64,000 nucleotides of DNA from Undaria pinnatifida (lineage: Eukaryota > Sar > Phaeophyceae > Laminariales > Alariaceae). The number at the start of each line of letters is the position of its first letter. Position 1 is the first letter of the stretch. The notes beneath the pieces were generated by a model. It was given only the letters and a program-made list of their open reading frames with translations. It was not told where the DNA came from and ran no database searches. Both the position numbers and the translations under genes were made by a program. Positions 54,287 to 64,000 of the stretch are shown piece by piece. The stretch spans positions 32,122,314 through 32,186,313 of the forward strand of contig JABAKD010000025.1 of assembly GCA_012845835.1 (NCBI GenBank), given 5' to 3'.

Positions 54287-57200
54287 TTGCAACGTCATGG
54301 GCTCCGGGGACCATGTCCAGACTAGCTACGAGTACGAAAGAACTAATTAGTGAGTTTTAGTCCGTTTGACCAATTGTTCATAAAGGTTAACCTTAAACCA
54401 AAACTAAGCCTTATTACATTAGTCCAAAGACAACGGCCCAGGCTACGGCGGGGTGGTCACTGTTTGGTCCTTTGCTTCCAGTGCATCCATGTCACGCGCG
54501 CGAGTGATCTCCATGTTCCGTTGCTGCTGTGTTAAGCTTCCACGTACATAGCTAGAGTAGCTAAACTTGGCGACATGAATCCGCCATGGAATGGTAAGCG
54601 ACGCTAAGGCAAACATATCGCCTATAGTGCTTTCGTCCTTGAGGTTTAGAGTCAGTCGTCGTGCGAATGGCGCGAACCCGGTAGGGAAATTGGGAGCATT
54701 AATATAACATCACACCTGGTAATAACATCCCCCCTGCTGCGGGTTTAGCCCTACCAGAGGCTGAATCCTTTTTATCAATATCAACAAAACCAATGCCCGA
54801 AGTGGTAGGGGGCGGTATCAGGGTGTGGGGTGGCATTAAGGCAATGAAGGTAATGGGCAATTAAAGTGCATCAAGGCGCGGTCTGTTGGGGCTGGTCCGA
54901 CAATTCCATTCACCTTCAGACACTTTAAGTGTGTGGCTTGCTTGCAATTCAGTGGTGCAGTTACATAGCATCGCAAATACGTTTAGCCTTATTTCCCGTG
55001 GAAACCTTGACACCCAGAAAACACCGACTCTTAGTCGTACCAGGGTTACGCGCGGTAATGGCCAGATCCGGAATAGGTCGGCACGGGAACGGGAATCCCC
55101 GAGTGTATTTCGCTCACGACCGCGACTTCCCGACTTCCTTTCCACCTCCGTCTCTGTTCCCACCACTTGCCGTCCCGACCTACGGCATCTTGTTCCCATC
55201 CTGACTGTTTCTCGTCCCGCCGTAATGTGTATTCCGGACTTTTCCCGTCCCGTCGTCCGCCCAGTTGTTCCCATCCCATCCGGACGTTTGCACACAATCT
55301 CTCCCATCCCGCAACTCACTTTAAGAGCCGGATGGCTCCGTCCCATTTACCTTGAGTTATCCCATTTACGTTGGGATGCATCCCTTACCCCATCTTGTGA
55401 CTACGGATGCAAGTGGAGTAATACTGTATTCTAATTTTGATTCTTGTTCAACTTTGTTTGGGTGCAAAAGCTGCAGCAGTACGTAGTCTACTAAAGGTAT
55501 GTAGAGGAGATTGTTCGTTATTTTTTTTTCATTTCGTTAATTCTTTCCCCCCCCGCCTTTTTGAAATATATTTAGTAAACTTCAGCTTTGGGTCGATAAA
55601 TAAGCGATAGCGGGAGCTAGTACTAGTAAGTACTGGAGTATTAATTAAGCTCTACACGTCGTGTGTCAATTTAACTCGAATGCATTAGCAATCCTGCACT
55701 AGCTGGCGTGTCCTTCAGTTCCCGTGATGACGATATATGGAGCCGTGGCAGATGTTCCGTTGTTGACTGGGGGTTGCCGTCTTCAAGCTTTCTTTTGTTT
55801 TTTAATCAAATAACAAAATTGGGGTGCATACAAGAAATACTGCGCGTGCTTTTCGTTTATTGGTGCAGGGATGGGGTCTTTTCGGTAGCCGGACGATTGG
55901 TGCAGGGTGGCGTGTTTAAATGACGTGTTCATTCAGCATTTCGTGTGGTATTTGTTTGTTTGTGTGTTTAGTTTGGCAATGGGTTCTTGGCGGTAGACGG
56001 GTGGTTGGCGTGTTCATATTTATTATAGCGTAGTGTGCTTAAAACCTTCGGTCGTCCTTGGTAGGGTTTGCTTAGGAAGCGAGTTGTTGGTGGGGCGTTC
56101 GAACGGTCGGTGTCTTTATGGTCCGAGTAATTGGTGTGACTTCACCTCGTGGTATTTTCGAAATAATTACTATGATAAGGTGTTGCATACCGTTCGGCTT
56201 TGGCTGTGCACTGGTCATGCACGGGAGTGTTGGGTTCTGATAGCTTGCGGTGGGATGAGGTAACATCAGTAGCTATTGTACGTTATTGTATGTTTTTGTA
56301 TGTTATTGTATGTTATTGTACGTTATTGTGCTCGTACGCTGCCCTTTCCGGGGTCGGATTATCTTTTGGTTTCCTTTTGGGTTCGTGTAGCATGCCACTA
56401 CTAATAGTCAATGAAACTACTCCATGACACTACTCCATGACACTAGTCCATGCCAGGTATTGAGTAAAATACTTCGAAGTATGCTCTTTCGGTTACTTCC
56501 ACGATGTCAATAATATAGTCAAGTAATAACGCTGCATTTTGTCCTATGCGCATTTCACTGCTTTGTTTTTATGGGCTCTCGTGAAATTTCACGTACGTGC
56601 AAGTTTTTTTTAGATTTGCACGTAAATTCAATACAACGTAGCGATTCGTGTATGGCGGCTAACTATGTGCAGGTCCGCACAAAACGATGGTTAGGCTGCC
56701 CAGACCAACCCGACCCCAGACCCGACCCTAACCCTAACCCTAACCCCAACCCCAACCCTAACCCCAACCCTAACCCTAACCCTAACCCTAACCCTAACCC
56801 CAACCCAACCCTTGGGGGGGTTCTCGTTCTGCCCTCGAGGTCGGCAGGGGCTGTACTGAGTCTACGTGCAATTCTAAAAGCTTTGCACGTACGTACAATT
56901 AAACGCCTGGTGTGTTTTTATAAGCCATTGGCGGCTGGAATCAAGGTCTTGGGCTCGGTTCATTGAGCGGGCGGCGTCAGCCGCCAAAAACCTTGTATAT
57001 TACACAAAGGCGCCGCTCTGCGGGCGGCCGACGCCGCCGGCTACGCTCCCGCAAGGAAGAATACTATTATATGTGAAGGTGGCAGAAAGAAGAGGCCCAT
57101 GGTTGAGGCGCATCTAGCCATTTGAGCATGCAAAGAGCTGATTTATACGAGGAGCCTGTGCTGTGCTGTTTGTGCTTCTTGGCGATGTCACGTTGTGACG

Positions 57201-57345
57201 ATCGCAAATACGGATGTAATTTTGGAGAAAAAAACGAGGGCCGAGAGAGGATAATTAAATGAAGAAAGCGAAAAAAAGACGACTACACACGTACGTGCGT
57301 ACCGGTCGGTACCGAGTATCGCATGGTACCTGGTTAAGGGTAGGG
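54284..57345. other. Intergenic, no gene called
   Basis: A 182-codon frame (54886-55434) covers degenerate CCCGTCCC/CCCATCCC repetition and has no domain. Positions 55650-55740 hold a diverged R4 fragment, 56278-56330 a TATGTTATTG tandem run and 56395-56448 a CTACTCCATGACA repeat. Confidence 0.45.
56719..56813. repeat. Interstitial telomere-like tract (CCCTAA/CCCCAA)n
   Basis: About 15 units, mixed CCCTAA and CCCCAA, ending CCCAACCCAACCCTTGGGGG. It is the longest of at least eight such tracts in the window. Confidence 0.95.
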
Positions 57346-57662
57346 CCGGTCGCCCCGGTGCTGTATCAGGTTATCCTCGAGTCTGGTACCTGGTAGGTCC
57401 GTTTCGTAAGTTCGAGCCCTGCCGAGGCCATACTTGTGCTCGTATAAACTCGTTGGGACTTTGTCTTGTGCATAAACTGACTTGCGGAAAGCGCGAGAGC
57501 GTGAGTTAGCAAAACTCGATGAAAAATCGACGAGCAGTGGGATTGCTAAACCCTGTGCGCGATAACAACTGAAGGCAAGGACCGGGTGGAAAAGGGACGA
57601 CACTTGTGACCACGCCTTTTCCAGAAGCTGGAAGGTACAAAGGGTGAGAAAAAAAAAAAAAA
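57346..57662 (+). repeat. SINE-A copy c
   Basis: Head CCGGTCGCCCCGGTGCTGTA, B box AAGTTCGAGCCCTGCC, tail A-run at 57647-57661. A GGTACCTGG segment is inserted between A and B boxes compared with other copies. Confidence 0.87.
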
Positions 57663-57949
57663 GGGTTAGCTTCGTTCACCCTGCTCGTGCAAAACAACGG
57701 GAAGGAAGAAACCAAACAAAAGCTGGACCGTTCCGCAAGAAACAAGAGAACGCGGTATCCAGGTAGTATGTGGTATTTTTAGAAACAGGGCTTTTCCTTT
57801 TGCTCGTCTCGTTACACCTCGACTTGCTCTAGCGGCAGCCTGTCCGCTAGGCGTAGGGAAAGCGAACCAAAAATTTTACAACAAAAACGGACTCTTCGAA
57901 ACTCGAACATGAAAAAAGAAAAACCCACTGAGACTGCTGTATGAAATGC

Positions 57950-58103
57950 GTCTGCCACTTGTATGCGTGGTTATAGGTACTGCGTGCAATACACATTAAT
58001 ACATTTTGTGTGTGTGTTTTTTCCCTGGGGTATTCCTCAGCTCCAGAGTGACTGGAGCTTGTCCTGTGACCACGGACTTGATTGTACGAGATAATGTGAG
58101 AAT

Positions 58104-58140
<37 letters not shown>
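57950..58140 (+). repeat. (AAC)n-tailed repeat with 13-unit tail
   Basis: Body TTCCCTGGGGTATTCCTCAG, CCTGTGACCACGGACTTGAT, then GTGAGAATAACAACAACAAC continuing as (CAA)n to 58141. Confidence 0.85.
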
Positions 58141-58142
<2 letters not shown>

Positions 58143-58345
58143 TCTGACTCCCGATTTCACGTTTATTCGTTTGTTTTTGGCGGAGGCATGAATTGCGTCA
58201 ACTGTGATATACGTAGTCTATGCGTGTACTACCTTTGGCTGGTTTGTGTTTTTCTCTGGGGTATTCCTCAGCTCCAGAGTGACTGGAGCCCGTCCCGTGA
58301 CCACGGACTTGATTATGCGAGTTAGTTAATGTGGGAACAACAACA
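58141..58345 (+). repeat. (AAC)n-tailed repeat, tandem second copy
   Basis: It begins directly after the tail of the previous copy with CTGACTCCCGATTTCACG and ends GTGGGAACAACAACAATTAA. The insertion used or extended the earlier tail. Confidence 0.82.
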
Positions 58346-58624
58346 ATTAAAGCGCTGAGAAGCGCTATTTCAGGCATCCGAGCCGGCTCAGCCGTCCCGG
58401 GAGGAGAGAATGTCTCAAATTTAAGGTGGAAAGCTAAAACAATGGGGACCTCTCAGGGCCTCTCAGGAGATCGATATTAGTAAGTAGTTGTGTTGATACT
58501 GCCGTAGCACTGCTGCTGTGTGGTACCGGGTAGAGTTGGCAGGTTGCCGGTACTGCTGCGTCGGCGCGGCAAAATATTTCGTGATTGCGCGAAGACAAAG
58601 CAGTCCTGGTACCACGTACCTACT

Positions 58625-58960
58625 TCTTGTTGTTGTTGTTCTCACATTAACTCGCATAATCAAGTCCGTGGTCACAGGACAGGCTCCAGTCACTCTGGAG
58701 CTGAGGAATGCCCCAGGGAAAACACACACACAACCCAAGGTGGTACACGCATATATCACAGCTGACGCAATTCATGCCTCCACCAGAGACATATGAAGTG
58801 AAATCGGGAGTCAGTCTACGATGTGCCAAATCGAGGCCGGTGCATACGTCTCACTACTCACGCCTGGAGAAACCAAATATTCCGATTGCCACCCAAGTAA
58901 GACTACCATGTATATATTACACGTAGTATCTATCACTACGCATACATTATAATCTAATGG
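58625..58960 (-). repeat. (AAC)n-tailed repeat, inverted copy
   Basis: Starts TTGTTGTTGTTCTCACATTA and ends near GTATCTATCACTACGCATAC. It stands head-on to the copy at 58141-58345. Confidence 0.83.
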
Positions 58961-59149
58961 CTATGGCTGTGACGCCAGATATGAATCTTTCTCCCTACTT
59001 TTTACCTGGTTCTAGGTACTAATACTACCTGGTAAATCAGTAGAGCCTTTAGTACTGCTGCCGCGTAAGAAGTGATGCTGCTGCAAGATGGGCTGTGACT
59101 ATAAATTACTGCAGCTTACCTTCAATCTGAGCTTGCACAAAATTTTCGT

Positions 59150-59240
59150 TGCTGCCAGTGCATCGCACAGAGTGACTGGAGCCTGTCCTGTGACCACGGA
59201 CTTGATTATGCGAGTTCATGTGAGAACAACAACAACGTAT
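59150..59240 (+). repeat. (AAC)n-tailed repeat, 3' fragment
   Basis: Only the last 80 bp (GAGTGACTGGAGCCTGTCCT to GTGAGAACAACAACAACG) is present, a 5' truncation as made by target-primed reverse transcription. Confidence 0.78.
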
Positions 59241-59265
59241 TCGTCCTTTCCCCTTGCCGCCTCGG

Positions 59266-59291
59266 TAAGGCATGCTGCGAAGCATGCCTTA
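59266..59291. other. Perfect 11-bp hairpin with GCGA loop
   Basis: TAAGGCATGCT and AGCATGCCTTA flank a GCGA tetraloop (GNRA class). No gene end is recognised nearby, so a terminator role is not supported. Confidence 0.6.
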
Positions 59292-60283
59292 GCAGGCTTG
59301 TAGCGAGTGGGGGGGGTCTTTCTGGCTGGTGTAAGGCCGGACTCACCCTCAAAAAGTGATACCTTCTTGCTGCGGGGTATGGCCGCAAGGCTTACGCGTG
59401 GCGGTAGAGTTGGGTCGTACGTGGTGCGTTAGGCGTGCTCACCTACGATTCGCGCGTATTTTTTGGCATCAGCGGCGGAGCAGCAATGCATAATCGGGAT
59501 GTTCGTGCGCGGAATCAGACGCCACCACAAGCCACACTACGGCCCAGTCTCGGTTTGCGTGGAAGGAACGGCGCCGGGAGGAGGCTGGATTCGACGCCGA
59601 ATGAGGAGGGCGACTGGCCGTCGACGGGCGGGAAAGAGGCGGATTGAACTCTCCCTGAACGAAAATTTATGTTTTTCCGATCAGCACCGCAAGCAGCGTG
59701 GAACTTTTTTTTTTTTTCAAGACGGGGAAGAATTGGAACTGATTGGAATTAAGTGTCAAAGAGAGCAAGTGCGAAGGAGCGGGCCAGAGTGAGCTAAGGC
59801 GACGAGGCGGCCATGAAGAACCACAACGGGAGGATGGCACACGGAAACCAACGACCGGCACACACACCATCATCACGAGAGCAGCGATCGTCTTTTTTCA
59901 TATTTTTTTACGAGGCAGTAGTACAACATATTACTTTCGTCACTGATTTTTATAGAGTTTGTACATGAGTTGTATACCCTTCGGGGAGAACGACCCCCGG
60001 CAATTTTCAATATTCGAGCACGGGCGTCGTAGCTGCGTTGCAACCTGTCGAACAACTCGGGGAGGCAGGGCGATCATGACCTTTGTGTATTGTGGTTTTT
60101 GATTCGATTGCTCGTGTTTCACTGCATGCCCGCGGGTCGTCACTCTGAAAGCACTCTAGACAGCAGGCGCGTTCGTCTGTGAACACGACTACGGTGCGGT
60201 TCGTACGGTGCAGGCAGCCTAACCGCCGCAGTTTGAAGCCGCGAGTTGGTTAGTTGTGTGAACGGGGGAACTCTATGTTGCAG

Positions 60284-60600
60284 CCGGTCGCCCCGTTGGC
60301 CTCTATCAGGTTATCCTCGAGCCTGGTATAGGTCAGTCTTGTGAGTTCGAGCCCCGCCGAGTGCATCGTACTCGTATTAATTAATTCGGTGGAACTTTTT
60401 CTCGTGCACATATTGACTTGCGGAAAGCGCGAGAGCGTGAGTTAACAACTCTCGATGAAAAATCGACGAGCAGTGGGATTGCTGACCCCTATGTGAGATA
60501 AAAATTACAGGCAAGAACCGGGGGAAGAAGGGTCAACACCTGTGACCACGGCTTGTCTAGAAGCTGGAAGAAAAGAGTGTGACGAAGAAAAAAAAAAAAA
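60284..60600 (+). repeat. SINE-A copy d
   Basis: Head CCGGTCGCCCCGTTGGCC, B box GAGTTCGAGCCCC, body GCGCGAGAGCGTGAGTTAAC, tail A-run at 60585-60600. Confidence 0.87.
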
Positions 60601-60714
60601 GTTTGCACATTGGACCTTTCTCGTATCGTGCGTTTTAGGCAAGAAAGCGTAGTATTTCCCGGACGAATTTGTTTTATTTTGGGTTGTCGGATCTTCCTAC
60701 GGCTTTATTGAGTA

Positions 60715-61180
<466 letters not shown>

Positions 61181-61309
61181 AAAGGCACCACCAGTTGTTT
61201 GAATTTTTATTCACACACTTCTACATTTAAAGCTCATCTTTACAGCTGGAAACCCTTTTCGGGGGCAAATGTACTTTGTAGTCCGTATAGTGGGATTTTT
61301 GGGGCTCCA

Positions 61310-61594
61310 AGGGAGTTATGGACAAGCCGTGGTCACAGGTCTCATCCCCTCTCCCCCCCGATTCTTGCCTTCATTTTTCATCGCGCATAGGGTTCAGCAA
61401 TCCCACCGCTCGTCGATTTTTTATCGAGTGTTGTTAACTCCCGCTCTCGCGTTTTCCGCAGGTCGCAGGTCGATTTGTGCGCCAGGAGAAATGCCCACGA
61501 ATTTATACGCGTACGCACTCGGGGGGATTCGAACTCACGAAACTGACCCATACCAGGCTCGAGGATAACCTGATACGCCACCAGGGCGACCGGC
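61310..61594 (-). repeat. SINE-A copy e
   Basis: Reverse-oriented; the head end is at CCACCAGGGCGACCGG (61580-61594) and the B box is GGATTCGAACTC read on the plus strand. It stands head-to-head in orientation with copy d. Confidence 0.85.
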
Positions 61595-61744
61595 TCTCTA
61601 GATGCCAGGCGTCGACTATGCCCCTGCCTTGACACTTGGCATTCCATTATCTCCTTCTGAATTGTTGTGTCTTGTGTTTCGCAATGCTACAACTAACTAT
61701 CTTGGACCAGGATGGTATGTACATATAATACCAGATACTCCGAG

Positions 61745-62022
61745 TAGGTAGTAAACCGATGCATTTCCTTTTACAGCTGTCAGATTTTGTCCCCCGCAGA
61801 AACGGGTTTCATAATTTCCGCGCACAGGCTGCCTAACATCACCCTGTTGACCCTGATAGCTACACTAACTGTAGTTGCAAGGGGAGTCTCCGACCTATAT
61901 CAGGACACCAAACCCGTAATACGCGCGATCGGAGTATCACACACAGCTTGCACAGATGAGTTTCGACAAAATATTGGATCTCACAGCTGGAGTGTATTTC
62001 AATTTCGTCAATTTTATAATGT
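61745..62022 (+). repeat. G/C-rich composite repeat, truncated copy
   Basis: Only the end portion is present: CAGCTGTCAGATTTTGTCCC, GTTGACCCTGATAGCTACAC, GGGGAGTCTCCGACCTATAT, CGCGCGATCGGAGTATCACA. It abuts SINE-A copy f at 62026. Confidence 0.83.
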
Positions 62023-62025
62023 ACA

Positions 62026-62337
62026 AGGTCGCGCCGGTGACGTATCAGGTCATCCTCGAGACTAGTATAGGTCAGTTTCGTGAGTTCGAATCCCCCCGAG
62101 TGTTTACTCGTATAATATCGTGGAGACATTTTCTTGTGCACAATTTGACTTGCGGAGAGCGCGAGAGCTCCGTAAGCAACACTCACTCAATGGAAATCGA
62201 CGAGCAGTAGGATTGCTGAACCCATAGATAGTTGCGGCATCAACATTGGAGGCGAGTATTGAGGGGAAGAAGGGACGACATCTGTGACCGAGGCTTGTCC
62301 AGAAGCTGGAAAGTAGAGGTGTGGGGGGAAAAAAACC
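62026..62337 (+). repeat. SINE-A copy f
   Basis: Head AAGGTCGCGCCGGTGACGTA, B box GAGTTCGAATCCCCC (close to the tRNA consensus), short A-run at 62330. It is joined directly to the end of a composite repeat. Confidence 0.83.
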
Positions 62338-62654
62338 CGATCTAGTCTAGACTATACGAGTAGCTGTAAATTTTCGTTACTCTGCGCTCGTGTCGTGTAC
62401 CTCCCGCTTATGTGTGTGGGGCAGCTGTTGTTCCGCGATTTTTGGCGTGGCCTGCTTAGCCAGAATGGAAACATTTTGGTGCGTCACTTTTCACACTGTA
62501 GCCTCGTAATTTGTGACACAGCTCGTCTCTCTAGAAGGCATCGGCACGAGCACTTCTTGTGTTGGGTGTAGATGCGTGGAAATGTCAGTTTATTATGTAG
62601 AACACGCACAGCAGTCTACGGCAACAGTACATACTCGAATATGATACGTTAGTT

Positions 62655-62960
62655 TTCATCACTTGTACTCTTCAGCTCAGCGACCTCCTACTACCCAAAC
62701 CGTGGTCACAGATTATGCCTTTCCATATTCCCCTCTATGGAGCTTGCCTTGAACGTTATCCCGCATAGACTTCAACATGATCACTTTTCCGCAGTTTCCG
62801 CTCGTCGATTGGAATCATCACTTGTACTCTACAGCTCAGCGACCTCATGAGCAAGCCGTGGTCACAGATTATGCCTTCCCTTCCTCCCTCTATGGTGCTT
62901 GCCTTGAAGTTATCGCGCATAGGCTTCAGCATTCTCACTTTTCCGCTTTTTGCTTCGTTG
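62655..62960 (-). repeat. Tandem pair of decayed SINE-A 3' parts
   Basis: Two copies about 160 bp apart share CAGCTCAGCGACCTC, CCGTGGTCACAGATTATGCC and TCACTTTTCCGC. The middle resembles the 3' half of SINE-A (GCCGTGGTCACAGG, CTTGCCTT, GCGCATAGG). Confidence 0.7.
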
Positions 62961-63029
62961 ATTTGCATCGAGAAATTTGCAAACAAATCAAATAATGGGT
63001 CTATACCTCGTATCAAAAAAATGAGATGA

Positions 63030-63105
63030 TATTGCTGTTGTCTAACATTACACTAGACTAACTCTTGTAAAAAATCTAGAGTCCGTGGTCGCACAGATGT
63101 ACGAG
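63030..63105 (-). repeat. Diverged 3' end of the AAC-tailed family
   Basis: TGCTGTTGTCTAACATTACA followed by CTCTTGTAAAAAA and GAGTCCGTGGTCGCACAG, similar to 21410-21470. Confidence 0.6.
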
Positions 63106-63629
63106 GTTACCTGCTACACAAACCGTCTATACTACATCCCATGTATAAGGTAGTACCGTTCAAGTGATATATCACGAATGCTCACATGCGAAATGCCGAC
63201 CGTCTCGGCATGGCCCGCCAGCTAGCGCTGATGATAGCTGATGATCAAGCTGATGATCGTGACGATAGGTGATTCGGGATAGGAGAACAACTGCCGTGGC
63301 TACGGAAAGAGACCAGAGAAAGACATACAGGAGCGAGACTCCACCCTTCGCGTGTAGGTATTGACAGCAAGGCTTCGTGCTTCTGCAGAACACGGCGGTC
63401 GTGTGGCTACAAATAGAGCAGGTCGTACCGCTGTGTTCGGTTCGTTCGCATTCTACATGCAGTATTATAATTTTTTATATAAAAGCACAAGATTGACAAA
63501 ACGTCAGCTGTGAGTACGACCGATTGAATGTTTGAACCTCAACTTTGCAAGCTGCGCGTTACAAATGTATTTCAGATTTGAACGTATTTCATTTGTGAAC
63601 TTTTTACAGGACATCTTTTTTTTTGTTTT

Positions 63630-63815
63630 TTTGTTATCCGGCGGATGGGGAAAATGAAGCTTTAGCTCACCACACTTCCACGTATTTCCATACGCGTCGT
63701 GTGTCGATTTAACTCAGTTGCTTCCGCAGCCCAACGCTGGCTGGCGCACCCTTCGGGTCCCATCGAAGGTATAGCATAAGCTGTCCCCATCTGTGGTCTT
63801 CGTTACAACATCGTG
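63630..63815 (+). repeat. Dispersed repeat R4, fullest copy
   Basis: About 185 bp from CCGGCGGATGGGGAAAATGA through TCGTGTGTCGATTTAACTCA and CCCTTCGGGTCCCATCGAAG to GGTCTTCGTTACAACATCG. It is preceded by a T-run. Other copies are at 23640-23810 (inverted), 53545-53630 and 55650-55740 (partial). Confidence 0.78.
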
Positions 63816-64000
63816 TACGTGCTGGTTTTATATATGTTTTTTATCAAAAGATGCATTACTTCCACGAATATTTCGGTAATTTAGAGGGGTATCCGACGTC
63901 AAAGCGGGCAAGTCGTCATGTATGTGACGATTTGTGACGCGTATGCTAAACTCTTAAGATTCGGACCATAAATTTACCGTAAATTTATTCACCAACCTCA
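63816..64000. other. Window end, nothing recognised
   Basis: No gene or repeat that I can assign. Confidence 0.4.

Noticed and set aside
54886-55434. 182-codon frame
   Set aside because: It covers degenerate CCCGTCCC/CCCATCCC repetition, with equally long frames on the opposite strand and no domain.

Overview
This is a eukaryotic nuclear window, most likely from a brown alga (Ectocarpus-type stramenopile). Genes are few, intron-rich and spread out. Spliceosomal GT..AG introns separate very short exons. The one large gene ends in a cysteine-rich plus multi-pass membrane region that I recognise from the expanded brown-algal family of Pmp-like (polymorphic-membrane-protein-like) beta-helix proteins. 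A second gene looks like a secreted polysaccharide mono-oxygenase-like protein with a CBM1 tail. There is no bacterial operon structure, no CRISPR array, and no rRNA or true tRNA gene that I could see. The species call is inference from protein family and repeat style.

Layout. About 1-2.5 kb: repeats and nothing coding. 2.56-5.76 kb (+): six exons of the LPMO-like/CBM1 gene, whose 5' part was not found. 5.8-11.1 kb: a tRNA-derived SINE and mostly anonymous DNA. 11.1-36.7 kb (-): one 25.6-kb gene of about 14 exons encoding roughly 1,150 residues. Eight consecutive internal exons are near-identical in size (81 or 84 nt), all in phase 1-1, and each encodes exactly one 27-28-residue beta-helix repeat. 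Introns 1 and 9 (4.2 and 9.2 kb) are packed with dispersed repeats. 39.70-40.82 kb: an internally deleted Tc1/pogo-like DNA transposon with TA target duplication and a zinc-binding transposase fragment. 41.27-53.42 kb: a 12.1-kb foldback-like element with two long inverted arms (5.3 and 3.8 kb) around a 3-kb loop; the arms carry six and about two copies of a 464-bp satellite. 54-64 kb: a cluster of SINEs, (AAC)n-tailed repeats and a 0.4-kb CAA array, with no convincing gene.

At least six dispersed repeat families recur: SINE-A and SINE-B (both with tRNA-like A and B boxes), an (AAC)n-tailed family, a G/C-rich composite family, and two short families called R4 and R5 here. TTAGGG-type telomere-like tracts are scattered through the window, and one sits inside an (AAC)n-tailed repeat copy. 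All similarities were judged by eye; no database search was possible.
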